NCBI GenBank assembly: GCA_029776155.1
Contig: JAKOTU010000040.1
Coordinates: forward strand, 62,001 to 126,000
Reading direction: 5' to 3'
DNA length: 64,000 nt
Source: Bacillota bacterium
GTDB lineage: Bacteria > Bacillota > Limnochordia > Darwinibacteriales > Darwinibacteriaceae
In this document: piece by piece, positions 1 to 8,676 of the stretch
Layout of the letters: each line of letters begins with the position of its first letter
Numbering within the stretch: position 1 is the first letter of the stretch
Program-made: the position numbers and the translations under genes
Notes under the pieces: model-generated
Seen by the model: only the letters and a program-made list of their open reading frames with translations
Told to the model about the DNA's origin: nothing
Databases searched by the model: none

Positions 1-240
1 CAAGGGCTGCCTGCGCTCCGGGGTTTTGTGCTCCCCGGAGGAACCCCGGGTGCGGCTTTTCTCCACTGTGCCCGCAGCATTGCCCGGCGGGCGGAGCGGG
101 CGGTAAGCCGCCTAAACCCACAGGATTATCCACTGGGCGGCTGGATCTTGCCCTTTTTGAATAGGCTCAGCGACTACCTCTTCTGCGCGGCCAGGGTGGT
201 AAACCACCGCCACGGTTCAGGAGATCGGTTGGTGGACTAA
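1..240 (+). CDS. Corrinoid adenosyltransferase (PduO type), C-terminal part
   Basis: This is the last 79 codons of a gene that begins before the window; the frame is open from base 1 and stops at TAA 238-240. The residues resemble the C-terminal helices of PduO-type ATP:cob(I)alamin adenosyltransferases: a VLPGGTP turn, a helix with ARRAERAV, then FLNRLSDYLF and ARVVNH. The family transfers adenosyl from ATP to cob(I)alamin to make coenzyme B12. That agrees with the B12-dependent ribonucleotide reductase at 15992-18232, although the two genes are far apart. An internal GTG at 28 is not the true start. The catalytic N-terminal half cannot be seen. Confidence 0.8.
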   Translation, partial: QGLPALRGFVLPGGTPGAAFLHCARSIARRAERAVSRLNPQDYPLGGWILPFLNRLSDYLFCAARVVNHRHGSGDRLVD

Positions 241-261
241 CAAGAAAATGCGGCAAAACCC

Positions 262-290
262 TTGCCATTTTTCCGAGCGTGTGGTATATT
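262..290 (+). promoter_or_regulatory. Promoter of tRNA-Gln
   Basis: A -35 box TTGCCA (262-267) and a -10 box TATATT (285-290) are separated by 17 bases. The start would fall near 297, just ahead of the tRNA. Confidence 0.65.
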
Positions 291-304
291 AAGTTTCAGA
301 GTGC

Positions 305-378
305 TGGGGGATCGTCTAACGGCAGGACGGAGGACTCTGACTCCTCTAGTCTAGGTTCGAATCCTAGTCCCCCAGCCA
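305..378 (+). tRNA. tRNA-Gln (anticodon CTG)
   Basis: Full cloverleaf. Acceptor arms TGGGGGA and TCCCCCA pair, discriminator G375 is followed by an encoded CCA (376-378), the anticodon stem GAGGA/TCCTC holds the loop CTCTGAC with anticodon CTG, and the T arm carries GGTTCGAATCC. It reads CAG codons. It has its own promoter and terminator and so is a single-gene unit. Confidence 0.95.
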
Positions 379-395
379 TTTCTGTGAGTATAGGG

Positions 396-419
396 AGACC
401 GCTGTGGCGGTCTTTTTTT
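396..419 (+). terminator. Terminator of tRNA-Gln
   Basis: Stem AGACCGC / GCGGTCT with a 4-base loop, followed by a run of T at 413-419. It starts 17 bases after the tRNA. Confidence 0.85.
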
Positions 420-441
420 CTTGGCACCGCCAACTGGGGTC

Positions 442-473
442 CTAAAGAAAAGAGACCGCGTGTCGCGGTCTCT
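442..473 (-). terminator. Terminator of the lipoprotein gene
   Basis: On the minus strand a perfect 10-bp stem AGAGACCGCG / CGCGGTCTCT with a 3-base loop is followed by TTTCTTT. The stem touches the stop codon of the gene at 473-940. Its core is the same sequence as the tRNA terminator facing it. Confidence 0.8.
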
Positions 474-940
474 TAGTCGACTATGCCTATCTGCTCGTCC
501 TTGTAAATTCCCCACTTGCCTTCTGCTTTGCGCAGTTCCAGCCTCCGGTATTCTTCATACACGTCCTCGGGGCCTCCGAAGCGGGAGCGGTCTTTGACAT
601 AGGCTGTCAGTTCGGCCACAGCTTCGTCCTTACCTAGGTTGATTTCCCGTTCGAGAACTCGATAGTCTAGGACCTCTGCGATCTGGAACAATTGGTTATA
701 CTCCCAGCGAACATTGGCGCGGTCCATGAGTTCCAGGCCAAGTGACCCGACGAAAGGCAGGTTGGCAAGGTCCGCTAACGCGTCCGCACTGTTGCCTCGC
801 ATGCCTTGCTCGTAGCGATTGATCAACTCGTTGATCGCCTTCTTGTCAGAGGCGGAACCGGTGAGGTTCGGTACACAGCCCGTCAACAGCAGCGCAGCAG
901 TAAGTACCGCAACCAGAATACCAAGAGTTTTTCCTTTCAT
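473..940 (-). CDS. Hypothetical lipoprotein, 155 residues
   Basis: I do not recognise the family. The first 22 residues form a lipoprotein signal: Lys-rich start, hydrophobic core, then LLTGC with the acylated Cys at 22. The rest is soluble and mixed alpha/beta (a helix with INELINRYEQG early, YRRLELRKAEGKWGIY near the end), which resembles NTF2-like or SnoaL-like folds, but that is only a shape impression. A GGGGGAG ribosome site lies 7 bases before the ATG. It is a single-gene unit with a likely promoter at 1071-1099 and its own terminator. Confidence 0.8.
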   Translation of the reverse strand: MKGKTLGILVAVLTAALLLTGCVPNLTGSASDKKAINELINRYEQGMRGNSADALADLANLPFVGSLGLELMDRANVRWEYNQLFQIAEVLDYRVLEREINLGKDEAVAELTAYVKDRSRFGGPEDVYEEYRRLELRKAEGKWGIYKDEQIGIVD

Positions 941-1070
941 ACAGACTCCCCCGTTTGTCTAGTCTAGGTTTTCAGCGTTGACTACCCGTATGCCTGGATC
1001 TAAGTTTTTTGGGGTTCACCTTCCTTCGTGATAGGGTGTTTGGCCTGTTGTTTTCCTGTAATTTCCATTA

Positions 1071-1099
1071 ATTGTAACATAAAAGGCGGGGAGTCACAA
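1071..1099 (-). promoter_or_regulatory. Possible promoter of the lipoprotein gene
   Basis: Read on the minus strand: -35 TTGTGA (1099-1094), 17 bases, -10 TACAAT (1076-1071). It would leave a leader of about 120 bases. Nothing else recognisable lies in the 295-base gap 941-1235. Confidence 0.45.
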
Positions 1100-1235
1100 A
1101 GTATTTTCAAGATTTACTGAGGGGGAGTTAGGTTATTTTTTTGTTGCCTCTGGCAGTTTTGACCACTGGTGGGCGCAGGTATTGGCAGGACAATGGCCCT
1201 GGGTCCAGAAGATAAACTGCTGGACAAGGGAAGAC

Positions 1236-2279
1236 TTAGAACCGGAGGATCTGGGCTGCTGGCTGCCACGAGGGTGGTGCTGGTTTAAAGGTGTGCAGCA
1301 CCAGTTTGTACAGCGCGACCGTTTTGGCTGCCATCTCTGAGCTGGACAGGTGGCTTACCGCATAACTTCTTCCCCAGTTCTGGAGCTTTTTTAAGCGGTG
1401 AGGTCTGTGCAGCAGGGCATGGAGATCGTACTTCAGATCCGCAAGTTCATAGCGGCCCAGATTGCCGCTGAAATCGAAATCGTCCTGTTTGACCAAGCGG
1501 GGGGAGATCACTCCATCATAGGCCTGCTGCATGAGCAGCACGGCATTTCCACAGCTCAAAGCTTCCCGGGCTGTGCGCCCACAGGCCGCCACGATGCCTG
1601 AACTCTGGAGATGGGGCACCAGATTTACCTGCCAAGGCAGGTAAACGGTACCAGGGATTTCGGGATCGAAGTTAGAAATAATCTTCAAAGGTGTGCCCAC
1701 CAGAAGGGAGTTGGCTTCAGCCAAGTACCTGAGGGGCTCGAGACGCTTTTTCTCCAAGCGTCCTACATACAAAAGGGCTCGCCGGGGTCCGCTTCTGCCC
1801 GGGGGCGGGGCGAACACATCGGTGTCTATGCCGTTGGGAATGATGTGCACCTTCTGCCGAAACTCACTGAGCTGCTCAGCGACCTTGGGTCCGATGGCGA
1901 TAATGGCACTGGCCGAAGCCAGGAAGTGGCGGAAGCGGGGCTGGTTAAAGCCCAGTCCGTGGCAGGTGACGAGGTAGGGTATTTTGAGGTGATGGGACAG
2001 CACCTGGGCCTGTTGAAACAAGGTTGAGCTCTGGGCGTGAATGAGATCCGGTGCCAACAGGCGCCCTTCGACGAGCATGGCCTTAAGGCCCCCGCTGCGG
2101 GAGAAGGAGATTCTGTGCCGCTGTAAGTAAGGGACATAATCGCTCCAAAAGAGCTTGGTATGGATAGTGCCGAAGGCAATATGCGGTTCGATTCCCAGTT
2201 TTTTCAACTGTTTGGCCAGCTCCAGGACGTGGGTCGTTTGGCCGCTTAAAAAGAAATCGGACAACAGCAGGACCTTCAA
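1236..2279 (-). CDS. Glycosyltransferase, GT4-like
   Basis: About 347 residues, the size of a GT-B fold glycosyltransferase of the GT4 (glycosyl transferase group 1) type. The N-terminal domain opens with KVLLLSDFF and an acceptor-side motif GQTTHVLELAKQL. The linker has IIPNGIDTDVF, and the C-terminal nucleotide-sugar domain begins at LLYVGRLEKKR, with ACGRTAREALSCG where the family has its donor-binding EALA-type region. I chose TTG at 2279 because GGGGGGA lies 6 bases upstream; an upstream in-frame TTG (2294) has no such site. It probably adds a sugar to a cell-envelope or lipid acceptor; donor and acceptor are unknown. It is transcribed away from the phosphate transporter gene next door. 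Confidence 0.8.
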   Translation of the reverse strand: MKVLLLSDFFLSGQTTHVLELAKQLKKLGIEPHIAFGTIHTKLFWSDYVPYLQRHRISFSRSGGLKAMLVEGRLLAPDLIHAQSSTLFQQAQVLSHHLKIPYLVTCHGLGFNQPRFRHFLASASAIIAIGPKVAEQLSEFRQKVHIIPNGIDTDVFAPPPGRSGPRRALLYVGRLEKKRLEPLRYLAEANSLLVGTPLKIISNFDPEIPGTVYLPWQVNLVPHLQSSGIVAACGRTAREALSCGNAVLLMQQAYDGVISPRLVKQDDFDFSGNLGRYELADLKYDLHALLHRPHRLKKLQNWGRSYAVSHLSSSEMAAKTVALYKLVLHTFKPAPPSWQPAAQILRF

Positions 2280-2362
2280 GCATAATCCCCCCAAGTTCCG
2301 CTTCTACATAATGTATGCGTTCGGTGGGAAAGGGTACTAAACTCAGCATAAGGGGTGCGGGC

Positions 2363-3979
2363 ATGACTTCAGGTGTGCAGGTGGTAGTCCAGCTTTTTGG
2401 CGGTTTGGGCATCTTTTTCTTGGGGATGCACTTGATGTCCGATGGCCTGCAAAAGGCCGCGGGCGAGCGCATGCGGCGCATTTTGGAGCTGTTCACTTCA
2501 CGGCCCCTCAAGGCTGTGTTAACAGGAGCGGGAGTTACGGCCGTACTTCAGTCCAGTTCCACGGTCACGGTCATGATTGTTGGTTTTGTCAACTCGGGAT
2601 TGATGAACCTGACCCAAGCCCTGGGAACCATCATGGGGGCCAACATCGGTACCACCATCACCGCGCAGATCGTTTCCTTTAACATCTACTCCTTGGCCCT
2701 GCCCTTCATCGGTTTGGGCGCGCTCCTTTACTTCTTCACCCAAAAGAAGCTGCCCCGTTACGGGGGGAAAAGCACCTTGGGGTTTGGACTTCTGCTCCTG
2801 GGCCTTTCCACCATGAGCGGCGCCGTGGATCCCCTCAAGACCTATCAGCCCTTTTTGGACCTGCTGGTGCTGTTAGGCAGGCGCCCTTTGTTGGGTGTTC
2901 TCGCCGGTGCGGTGTTCACCGCCATTGTTCAAAGCTCCAGCGCCACCACCGGTCTGGCCATCGCCCTGGCATGGCAGGGAATAATCGATCTGCCAGCGGG
3001 TCTAGCAATTGCCGTGGGCGCCAATATCGGTACCTGCGTCACCGCCCTGCTGGCTTCGGTAACCGCTGGGACTGCGGCCCGCCGGGCTGGTATCGGGCAT
3101 CTACTTTTCAACGTGTTAGGTACCATTATGTTCATGGTGCTGCGGATTCCCTTCACGAATCTAGTGGAGCTCACTGGTACTACAGTACCCAGACAGCTAG
3201 CCAATGCCCATACGCTGTTTAACGTGGGTACCACCCTAATTCTCTTCCCGTTCTTCCCCTTTTTTGTGAAGCTTGTCACCTCCCTGGTGCCGGGTGAAGA
3301 TGAACTGATTGACCTGAAACCCATGTATCTAGATGAGCGCATGATTGGCACTCCAGGCGCTCTTCTGGCAGCCCAGAAGGAAGTTCTGCGCATGACCAGA
3401 CTCTCTACGGACATGGTGGACCAGGCGGTGGCGGCTTTTAAAAATGGGGATGTGGCCCAACTGCGCCAGCTTGAACAGCGGGAAGAAGTGGTGAACACCT
3501 TGGAGAAAGCCATCACCGCTTACTTGGCCAAAGCAAATCAGGAGTCGATGAACGTGGAACAGGCCAGGCGGGTGATCAACCTCATGCACATTGTGAACGA
3601 TGTGGAGAGGATTGGGGACCACGCGGTGAACATCGCGGAGCTGGCCCAAATACGCGCAGGCGAGAACCTGGAGCTGAGCGAGACCGCGGTGAAAGACTTA
3701 GAGCAGATGCATGGTGAAGTGATGCGCATGTGCCGCGGCGTGCTTGAGGCTTTGGAACAGGATAATCCGCGCCAGGCTGAGGATATAATTGTTTTAGATG
3801 ATGTAGTGGATGACCTGGAGAAGATCTACCGGGCCAATCACATTCAACGGCTCAATTTAGGTGTGTGCGATCCCGAAATTGGAGTGCTGTTCTTAGATGC
3901 CTTGAGCAACTTGGAGCGTGTGGCTGACCATGCCACCAACATCGCCGAGGCCGTGGCCGACATTGCCTTTGCAAAATAG
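2363..3979 (+). CDS. Na/Pi cotransporter family protein with PhoU domains
   Basis: 538 residues. The N-terminal part has the two inverted Na/Pi-cotransport repeats, each with the QSSS signature: VLQSSSTVTVM in the first and IVQSSSATTGLA in the second, both followed by a GANIGT loop. Around eight membrane segments are visible in residues 1-320. The last 200 residues are cytoplasmic and helical with PhoU-like repeats (DVERIGDHAVNIAE and NLERVADHATNIAE, the usual metal-binding ERIGD pattern). It imports phosphate with sodium; the PhoU part probably gates or senses. ATG 2363 was chosen for AAGGGG 7 bases upstream; an ATG at 2315 lies close to the divergent gene start. Confidence 0.9.
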   Translation: MTSGVQVVVQLFGGLGIFFLGMHLMSDGLQKAAGERMRRILELFTSRPLKAVLTGAGVTAVLQSSSTVTVMIVGFVNSGLMNLTQALGTIMGANIGTTITAQIVSFNIYSLALPFIGLGALLYFFTQKKLPRYGGKSTLGFGLLLLGLSTMSGAVDPLKTYQPFLDLLVLLGRRPLLGVLAGAVFTAIVQSSSATTGLAIALAWQGIIDLPAGLAIAVGANIGTCVTALLASVTAGTAARRAGIGHLLFNVLGTIMFMVLRIPFTNLVELTGTTVPRQLANAHTLFNVGTTLILFPFFPFFVKLVTSLVPGEDELIDLKPMYLDERMIGTPGALLAAQKEVLRMTRLSTDMVDQAVAAFKNGDVAQLRQLEQREEVVNTLEKAITAYLAKANQESMNVEQARRVINLMHIVNDVERIGDHAVNIAELAQIRAGENLELSETAVKDLEQMHGEVMRMCRGVLEALEQDNPRQAEDIIVLDDVVDDLEKIYRANHIQRLNLGVCDPEIGVLFLDALSNLERVADHATNIAEAVADIAFAK

Positions 3980-4054
3980 GGCAGCGGTCAGGGATGGGCA
4001 AAGCAGGGCGAATTCTTTAGACGGTCCCATTTACTAAGAGGGAGGACTAGGCAG

Positions 4055-4312
4055 ATGGAAGCATCCGATCAAACGAGAATGTATACTGCCATAGACAAAG
4101 AACAGGTAGATACGCGAGACATCCTAACCCGGGTTTGGGCTGCATTGGAAGAAAAGGGCTATGAGCCCCTGGATCAAATCGTGGGCTATTTGGTTTCCGG
4201 CGACCCGTCGTACATTACGGCCCACGGTGATGCACGCCGCCTTATACAAAACCTGGAACGTACCGATCTGCTGGAAGAGATCGTAGCTGATTACTTCAAG
4301 AACTTGGCTTAA
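4055..4312 (+). CDS. ireB: IreB family regulatory phosphoprotein (UPF0297)
   Basis: 85 residues, the usual size. The family core is present: ILTRVWAALEEKGY, then QIVGYLVSGDPSYIT and NLERTDLLEEIV. In Enterococcus, IreB is phosphorylated by the PASTA kinase IreK and restrains cephalosporin resistance. The usual phosphoacceptor threonines lie near the N terminus; Thr7 and Thr11 are candidates here (inference). GGAGGA lies ahead of the ATG. It is often found between alaS and ruvX; here it sits 12 bases upstream of murA, which fits a role in envelope synthesis control. Confidence 0.9.
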   Translation: MEASDQTRMYTAIDKEQVDTRDILTRVWAALEEKGYEPLDQIVGYLVSGDPSYITAHGDARRLIQNLERTDLLEEIVADYFKNLA

Positions 4313-4324
4313 GGAGGGGTTTGA

Positions 4325-5608
4325 GTGTCGCGCTTAATCATTGAAGGTGGTAGACCCCTCCGCGGAGCGGTGGACATCAGCGGGGCCAAGAACAGTGCCC
4401 TGGCTATAATAGTGGCTGCGGCTTTGGCTACGGAGGGAGAGTCTGTCTTAGAAAACATTCCCCAGGGTAGTGATGTAACCACGATCTGCCAGATTCTCCA
4501 AGATCTGGGGGTGGAGATCTGGTACGATGGGGAGCGGCGCCTGCATGTGCGGGGCCAGACTTTGAGCAAACACCAAGCGTCCTACGAGCTCGTACGCAGA
4601 ATGCGGGCTTCTTTCTACAGCGCCGGCCTGCTCTTGGCCCGCTTGGGCAAGGCGGAAGTGCCCCTGCCCGGCGGGTGCGCCATCGGTTCGCGTCCAGTGG
4701 ATTACCATATCAAAGGGTTTCAGCAGCTGGGAGCGGAAGTGGTGATCGAGCACGGCTATATGAAAGCGGAGGCCGCCAAGCTGAAAGGTGCCCATATCTA
4801 CATAAACCGCTCCAGCGTAGGCACCACCATCAACTTGATGATTGCCGCCTCTTTGGCCGAGGGAACCACGGTACTGGAGAACGCGGCCAAAGAGCCTGAG
4901 GTTGTGGACCTGGCTATTTTCCTCAACGGCATGGGAGCTAAGGTGCGGGGGGCAGGTACGGACAGCATCCGCATTGATGGTGTGGAAAAGCTGCGGGGCA
5001 TCGAGTATTCCATTATCCCGGATCGCATCGAGGCCGGCACTTTTATGCTGGCCGCGGCCATCACCGGCGGTGATGTTGTACTCAGGAACGTTGTGGCTGA
5101 ACACCTGAGGGTGCCCATTGTGAAGATGGAAGAGGCCGGCGTGCAAGTTATCCGCAGCGGTACAGAATTGCGGGTGGTTGCTCCCAAACGTCTCAAATCG
5201 GTGGATGTGGAAACCCTGCCCTATCCCGGTTTCCCCACAGATCTGCAGCAGCCTTTTGTGGCCGCCATGTGCCTGGCCGATGGCACCAGTGTGGTGCGGG
5301 AGACCATCTTCGACCGCTTTCGTTATGTAGATGAGCTGCGCAGGATGGGGGCGGATATCAAGACGGAGCAGAATACGGCCATCGTGCGCGGCGTTCCGCA
5401 ACTCACGGGTGCTCCCGTGGAGATCACGGATCTGCGGGCAGGTGCGGCATTGGCCCTGGCCGCCCTGGCTGCCCAGGGCCGTACCGAGCTGTACGGAGTT
5501 GAGATCATCGACCGGGGTTACGAGTTTTTCGAGGAGAAACTGCGCCTGCTTGGGGCCAATATCTACAGAGAGCAGCTCACCTCCCCACATGAACTGGCAA
5601 CTAGATAG
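4325..5608 (+). CDS. murA: UDP-N-acetylglucosamine 1-carboxyvinyltransferase (MurA)
   Basis: 427 residues, normal for the family. MurA transfers enolpyruvate from PEP to UDP-GlcNAc, the first committed step of peptidoglycan synthesis. The catalytic loop PGGCAIGSRPVD is intact with Cys118, the residue alkylated by fosfomycin. Also visible are the N-terminal SGAKNSALAI motif, NRSSVGTTINLM, PDRIEAGTFM and the late DLRAGAALALAAL. Start GTG 4325 follows AAGGAGG, which overlaps the ireB stop codon, so the two genes are translationally linked. A rho-independent terminator follows. Confidence 0.97.
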   Translation: MSRLIIEGGRPLRGAVDISGAKNSALAIIVAAALATEGESVLENIPQGSDVTTICQILQDLGVEIWYDGERRLHVRGQTLSKHQASYELVRRMRASFYSAGLLLARLGKAEVPLPGGCAIGSRPVDYHIKGFQQLGAEVVIEHGYMKAEAAKLKGAHIYINRSSVGTTINLMIAASLAEGTTVLENAAKEPEVVDLAIFLNGMGAKVRGAGTDSIRIDGVEKLRGIEYSIIPDRIEAGTFMLAAAITGGDVVLRNVVAEHLRVPIVKMEEAGVQVIRSGTELRVVAPKRLKSVDVETLPYPGFPTDLQQPFVAAMCLADGTSVVRETIFDRFRYVDELRRMGADIKTEQNTAIVRGVPQLTGAPVEITDLRAGAALALAALAAQGRTELYGVEIIDRGYEFFEEKLRLLGANIYREQLTSPHELATR

Positions 5609-5617
5609 TTGAGCCGA

Positions 5618-5637
5618 GGGCCGCAAGGCCCTTTTTT
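5618..5637 (+). terminator. Terminator after murA
   Basis: GGGCC-GCAA-GGCCC tetraloop hairpin followed by TTTTTT. Confidence 0.85.
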
Positions 5638-5703
5638 CTCCTTGCCGTACAGGATTTTCGGAAGAGTAACCGAAGATTGGAACTGAAACGGGGGGTGAGT
5701 TGG

Positions 5704-8619
5704 TTGGCTGTGCAGCTGTATACCCACAGCGACTTTTCTCTGCTCGAGTCAGTGCTCACTGTGGAACAACTGGTTAAGCAGGCTGCTCGCCTGGGTTTCA
5801 GTGCGCTGGCCCTCACCGACCACAACAACACAGGAGGCCACTGGGAGTTTCAGCGCCACTGCCGCGCTGCGGACATCAAACCCATCTTTGGAGTGGAGTT
5901 GGATGTGCGTTTCGGGAACAGGTCCAAGACGCGGCAGCTTGTGTTTTTGGCCTTGGATAATGCCGGATACGGCAACCTTTTGCGTCTGGCTTCCCTTTCC
6001 TCCCCAGTTTCCTGGGATGTCCTTCCCCAGTTCAAAGGAGGGCTGGCCCTCTTGGAAGGGGGCAGCACGGGGCAGCTCACGGCACTGGTGGCCGAAGGGA
6101 GGATCGCAGAGGCCCAGGAGCTGCACAGGTGGTATACCGGGCAGTTTGGGGAGGACTACTTCCTCCGCCTGGAAGCTGGCGGGGAAGGAGTGCTGCAGCG
6201 TGTGTTCCCTGGCGCACCCTTTGTCCTCTGCCAGGATGTGCGCTATCTGCAACCTGGGGCAGCAGATGCCCTGCGGGTTTTGGCATCCCTGAAAGGGACG
6301 GATCCGTGCATCCCTCCTTATCCCATGCTCGATTGGGAAGAGCTCTGCCGGAGGGCAGGAGCTTCTGCAGAGCTGGTGGAGCGCACTTTGGGGTTGGCGG
6401 AACGGTGCCGGGTGCAGCTGCCTAAAGAGCAGGGCTTTCCCCCAGTGGACGGCCCGAGTCTGGAGGAGCTGGCCTGGCAGGGGGCTCGGAAGCGCTTCGG
6501 CCAGATCACCCCTGAGGTGAGGGCTCGCCTGGACTATGAGCTCGCAGTAATCACCGAGCTCGGCTTTGCCGACTATTTCCTTATAGTGGCAGATCTGGTG
6601 CGCTTCGCCAAAGCGTCGGGAATCCCAGTGGGACCGGGGCGGGGCAGTGCCGCCGGAAGCCTGACTGCCTATGTCCTTGGGATCACAGAAGTAAACCCGC
6701 TGGAGTGGGGCCTGGTGTTTGAGCGTTTCCTCAACCCGGAGCGCCAAAGCAAGCCCGATATTGACGTAGACTTCTGCTATGAACGGCGCGCCGAAGTTCT
6801 GGCCTATGCAGTGGAGCGTTTTGGGAGGGAGCATGTGGCCCAGATCGGCACCTACGGTACCTTCGGCCCCAAAGGTTCCGCTCAGGAAGTGCGGCGCATC
6901 TTAGGCCGCGAGGATCCCAAGATAGCGGCGGAGCTGCGGCAGCTAAAGCGCAACCGCTCCACCCACGCGGCGGGTATTATCGTAAGCAGAAGTCCCGTAC
7001 AAGCCTTCAGCGCGGTGTACAGCGACCGCACCGTACCTGTGACTCATCTGGATATGTATGCCCTGGAGGAACTGGGGGCGCTGAAGATCGACCTCTTAGG
7101 GTTAAAGACCCTTACTCTGCTCCGGGCCATGGAGCAGGAGGTGCAGAAGCGCCAGCCCCGTTTTTCCCGGGAGCAGATCCCCCTGCAAGATACTAAGACT
7201 TTTGAGCTCTTGGGAGAGGGGAAGACCTTGGGGGTATTCCAGCTGGAAAGCGAACTTTTCCAGGATCTTCTAAAGCAGCTCCAGCCGCAAACCTTTGGGG
7301 ATCTAGTGGCCCTTTTGGCCCTGGGCAGGCCCGGTCCTTTAAGCATGTTCCGGGAGTTTGTGGCCAGGCGGAAGGATCCCGAAAGGGTTACCTACCTCCA
7401 TCCTGAACTAGAGCCCATCCTGGGCGAGACCTACGGACTCATTCTTTACCAGGAACAGGTGATGACCATTGCCCACCGCCTAGGGGGACTGTCCTTGGGT
7501 GAAGCGGACCTTCTGCGCCGGGATCTGGCCCAAGGAAAGGCCGCAAGTGTCGAGCTGTGGCGGAACCGCTTTGTGCAGGGGGCACAAAGGAAGGGCCTCA
7601 GCAGCCACCTGGCCCAAAAGCTCTTTGCCAGCATAGCCCAGTTCAGCGGATATGCCTTTAACAAAGCCCATTCCGTGAGTTATGCCCTGCTTTCTTGGCA
7701 GGCTGCCTACTTTAAGGCCCATTATCCCGAGGTGTTTTGCGCCGTGCTGCTCAATGCCGGCGGCAGCGGCAGGGGACAGCGCGCTCTCCTTGCCGAAGCA
7801 AAGTCCCTGGGGGTTGACCTTCTGCCCCCTAGCGTGCTCCACTCCCAGGTGAAAAGCTCCCTGGAGGGCAGGGCTCTGCGGCTGGGACTTGCCGTTACTC
7901 CACAGCTTCCTGCCCACGCGGCCCAGGAAATCGCGGCGCGGCGCGGGAGAAGGCCTTGGGCTAGCCTGGCCCAGCTGAAAGGGGACTTACAGCTGCCGCC
8001 TCCAGTGCTGGAGACCCTCATCCTCATGGGGGCCCTGGATGAGCTGGGCGAGCGCAATCAGCACCTAGCTGAGCTGGGGTTAGCGCCCCGCACGGGCTTA
8101 GAGCTGCTGCACGCGGAGAAGGAACTTTTGGGCATTTATGTTAGTTCCCATCCCTGCAGTCCCTTTTGGCCCCTGGTCGAGAAGCTCCAGGGAGACCTTG
8201 ATGCAGTGGTTGGTGAGGTAGTGGACCTAACGGTGCAGGGCAAAACCGTGCAGGTACGCTTAGATACTCCCCAGGGGCCCTTGGCCCTTAGGGGCAGGGT
8301 CAGTCAGTTTGGTTGGAAGCTCAAGCCCGGCTGCCGCGCCGGGGTGTTCGGGCGCCAAGCGGGCGACCTGCTGGAAGTGGAGTGGGCCCTGCCTTTGGGT
8401 CCTACACTTTTGATCACCCCGAAAGCGGAGGATCTTGAACCCCTGAAGGGGATCCTCCATGGTAAGGGGGGCAGTAAGCCGGCTATCCTCCTTTTAGGCG
8501 AGGCTTACCATGTCCTGCCTCCCCAGTATTGGGTGGGCGCGAGCACAGAGGTGAACCGGGCCCTGCAGGCCCAGGGGATTGTGTACACCTGGTTTGATCC
8601 CTGGAAAGAAAATAGTTAG
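5704..8619 (+). CDS. dnaE: DNA polymerase III alpha subunit, DnaE type
   Basis: About 971 residues, shorter than the 1,100-1,200 of many DnaE proteins. Order: PHP domain (residues 1-190), polymerase palm with the catalytic PDIDVDF (Asp352, Asp354) and third Asp463 in KIDLLGLKTL, the GPGRGSAAGS fingers loop, a helix-hairpin-helix region, and a C-terminal OB-like part. It is the replicative family C polymerase; no PolC lies in this window. The PHP site is degenerate at one place: the first His of the HxH pair is Tyr6, while His8 and LTDHNN remain. I favour TTG 5704, as GGGGGTGAG lies 5 bases upstream; GTG 5710 and TTG 5677 are also in frame. The three genes that follow overlap or lie close. Confidence 0.93.
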   Translation: MAVQLYTHSDFSLLESVLTVEQLVKQAARLGFSALALTDHNNTGGHWEFQRHCRAADIKPIFGVELDVRFGNRSKTRQLVFLALDNAGYGNLLRLASLSSPVSWDVLPQFKGGLALLEGGSTGQLTALVAEGRIAEAQELHRWYTGQFGEDYFLRLEAGGEGVLQRVFPGAPFVLCQDVRYLQPGAADALRVLASLKGTDPCIPPYPMLDWEELCRRAGASAELVERTLGLAERCRVQLPKEQGFPPVDGPSLEELAWQGARKRFGQITPEVRARLDYELAVITELGFADYFLIVADLVRFAKASGIPVGPGRGSAAGSLTAYVLGITEVNPLEWGLVFERFLNPERQSKPDIDVDFCYERRAEVLAYAVERFGREHVAQIGTYGTFGPKGSAQEVRRILGREDPKIAAELRQLKRNRSTHAAGIIVSRSPVQAFSAVYSDRTVPVTHLDMYALEELGALKIDLLGLKTLTLLRAMEQEVQKRQPRFSREQIPLQDTKTFELLGEGKTLGVFQLESELFQDLLKQLQPQTFGDLVALLALGRPGPLSMFREFVARRKDPERVTYLHPELEPILGETYGLILYQEQVMTIAHRLGGLSLGEADLLRRDLAQGKAASVELWRNRFVQGAQRKGLSSHLAQKLFASIAQFSGYAFNKAHSVSYALLSWQAAYFKAHYPEVFCAVLLNAGGSGRGQRALLAEAKSLGVDLLPPSVLHSQVKSSLEGRALRLGLAVTPQLPAHAAQEIAARRGRRPWASLAQLKGDLQLPPPVLETLILMGALDELGERNQHLAELGLAPRTGLELLHAEKELLGIYVSSHPCSPFWPLVEKLQGDLDAVVGEVVDLTVQGKTVQVRLDTPQGPLALRGRVSQFGWKLKPGCRAGVFGRQAGDLLEVEWALPLGPTLLITPKAEDLEPLKGILHGKGGSKPAILLLGEAYHVLPPQYWVGASTEVNRALQAQGIVYTWFDPWKENS

Positions 8620-8676
8620 CGGCAGGGAACTGCCTGCCCGTTGAGAAAGAATGCAGCGTGTGGGGAGGTGCTGGTT

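Noticed and set aside
1141-1215. 24-codon frame after a G-rich stretch in the gap 941-1235
   Set aside because: TTG start, low complexity of signal, and no family; chance is more likely.
4448-5626. 392-codon open frame on the minus strand opposite murA
   Set aside because: It mirrors murA in the codon-biased antisense frame, has no ribosome site and resembles no family. murA is complete on the other strand.
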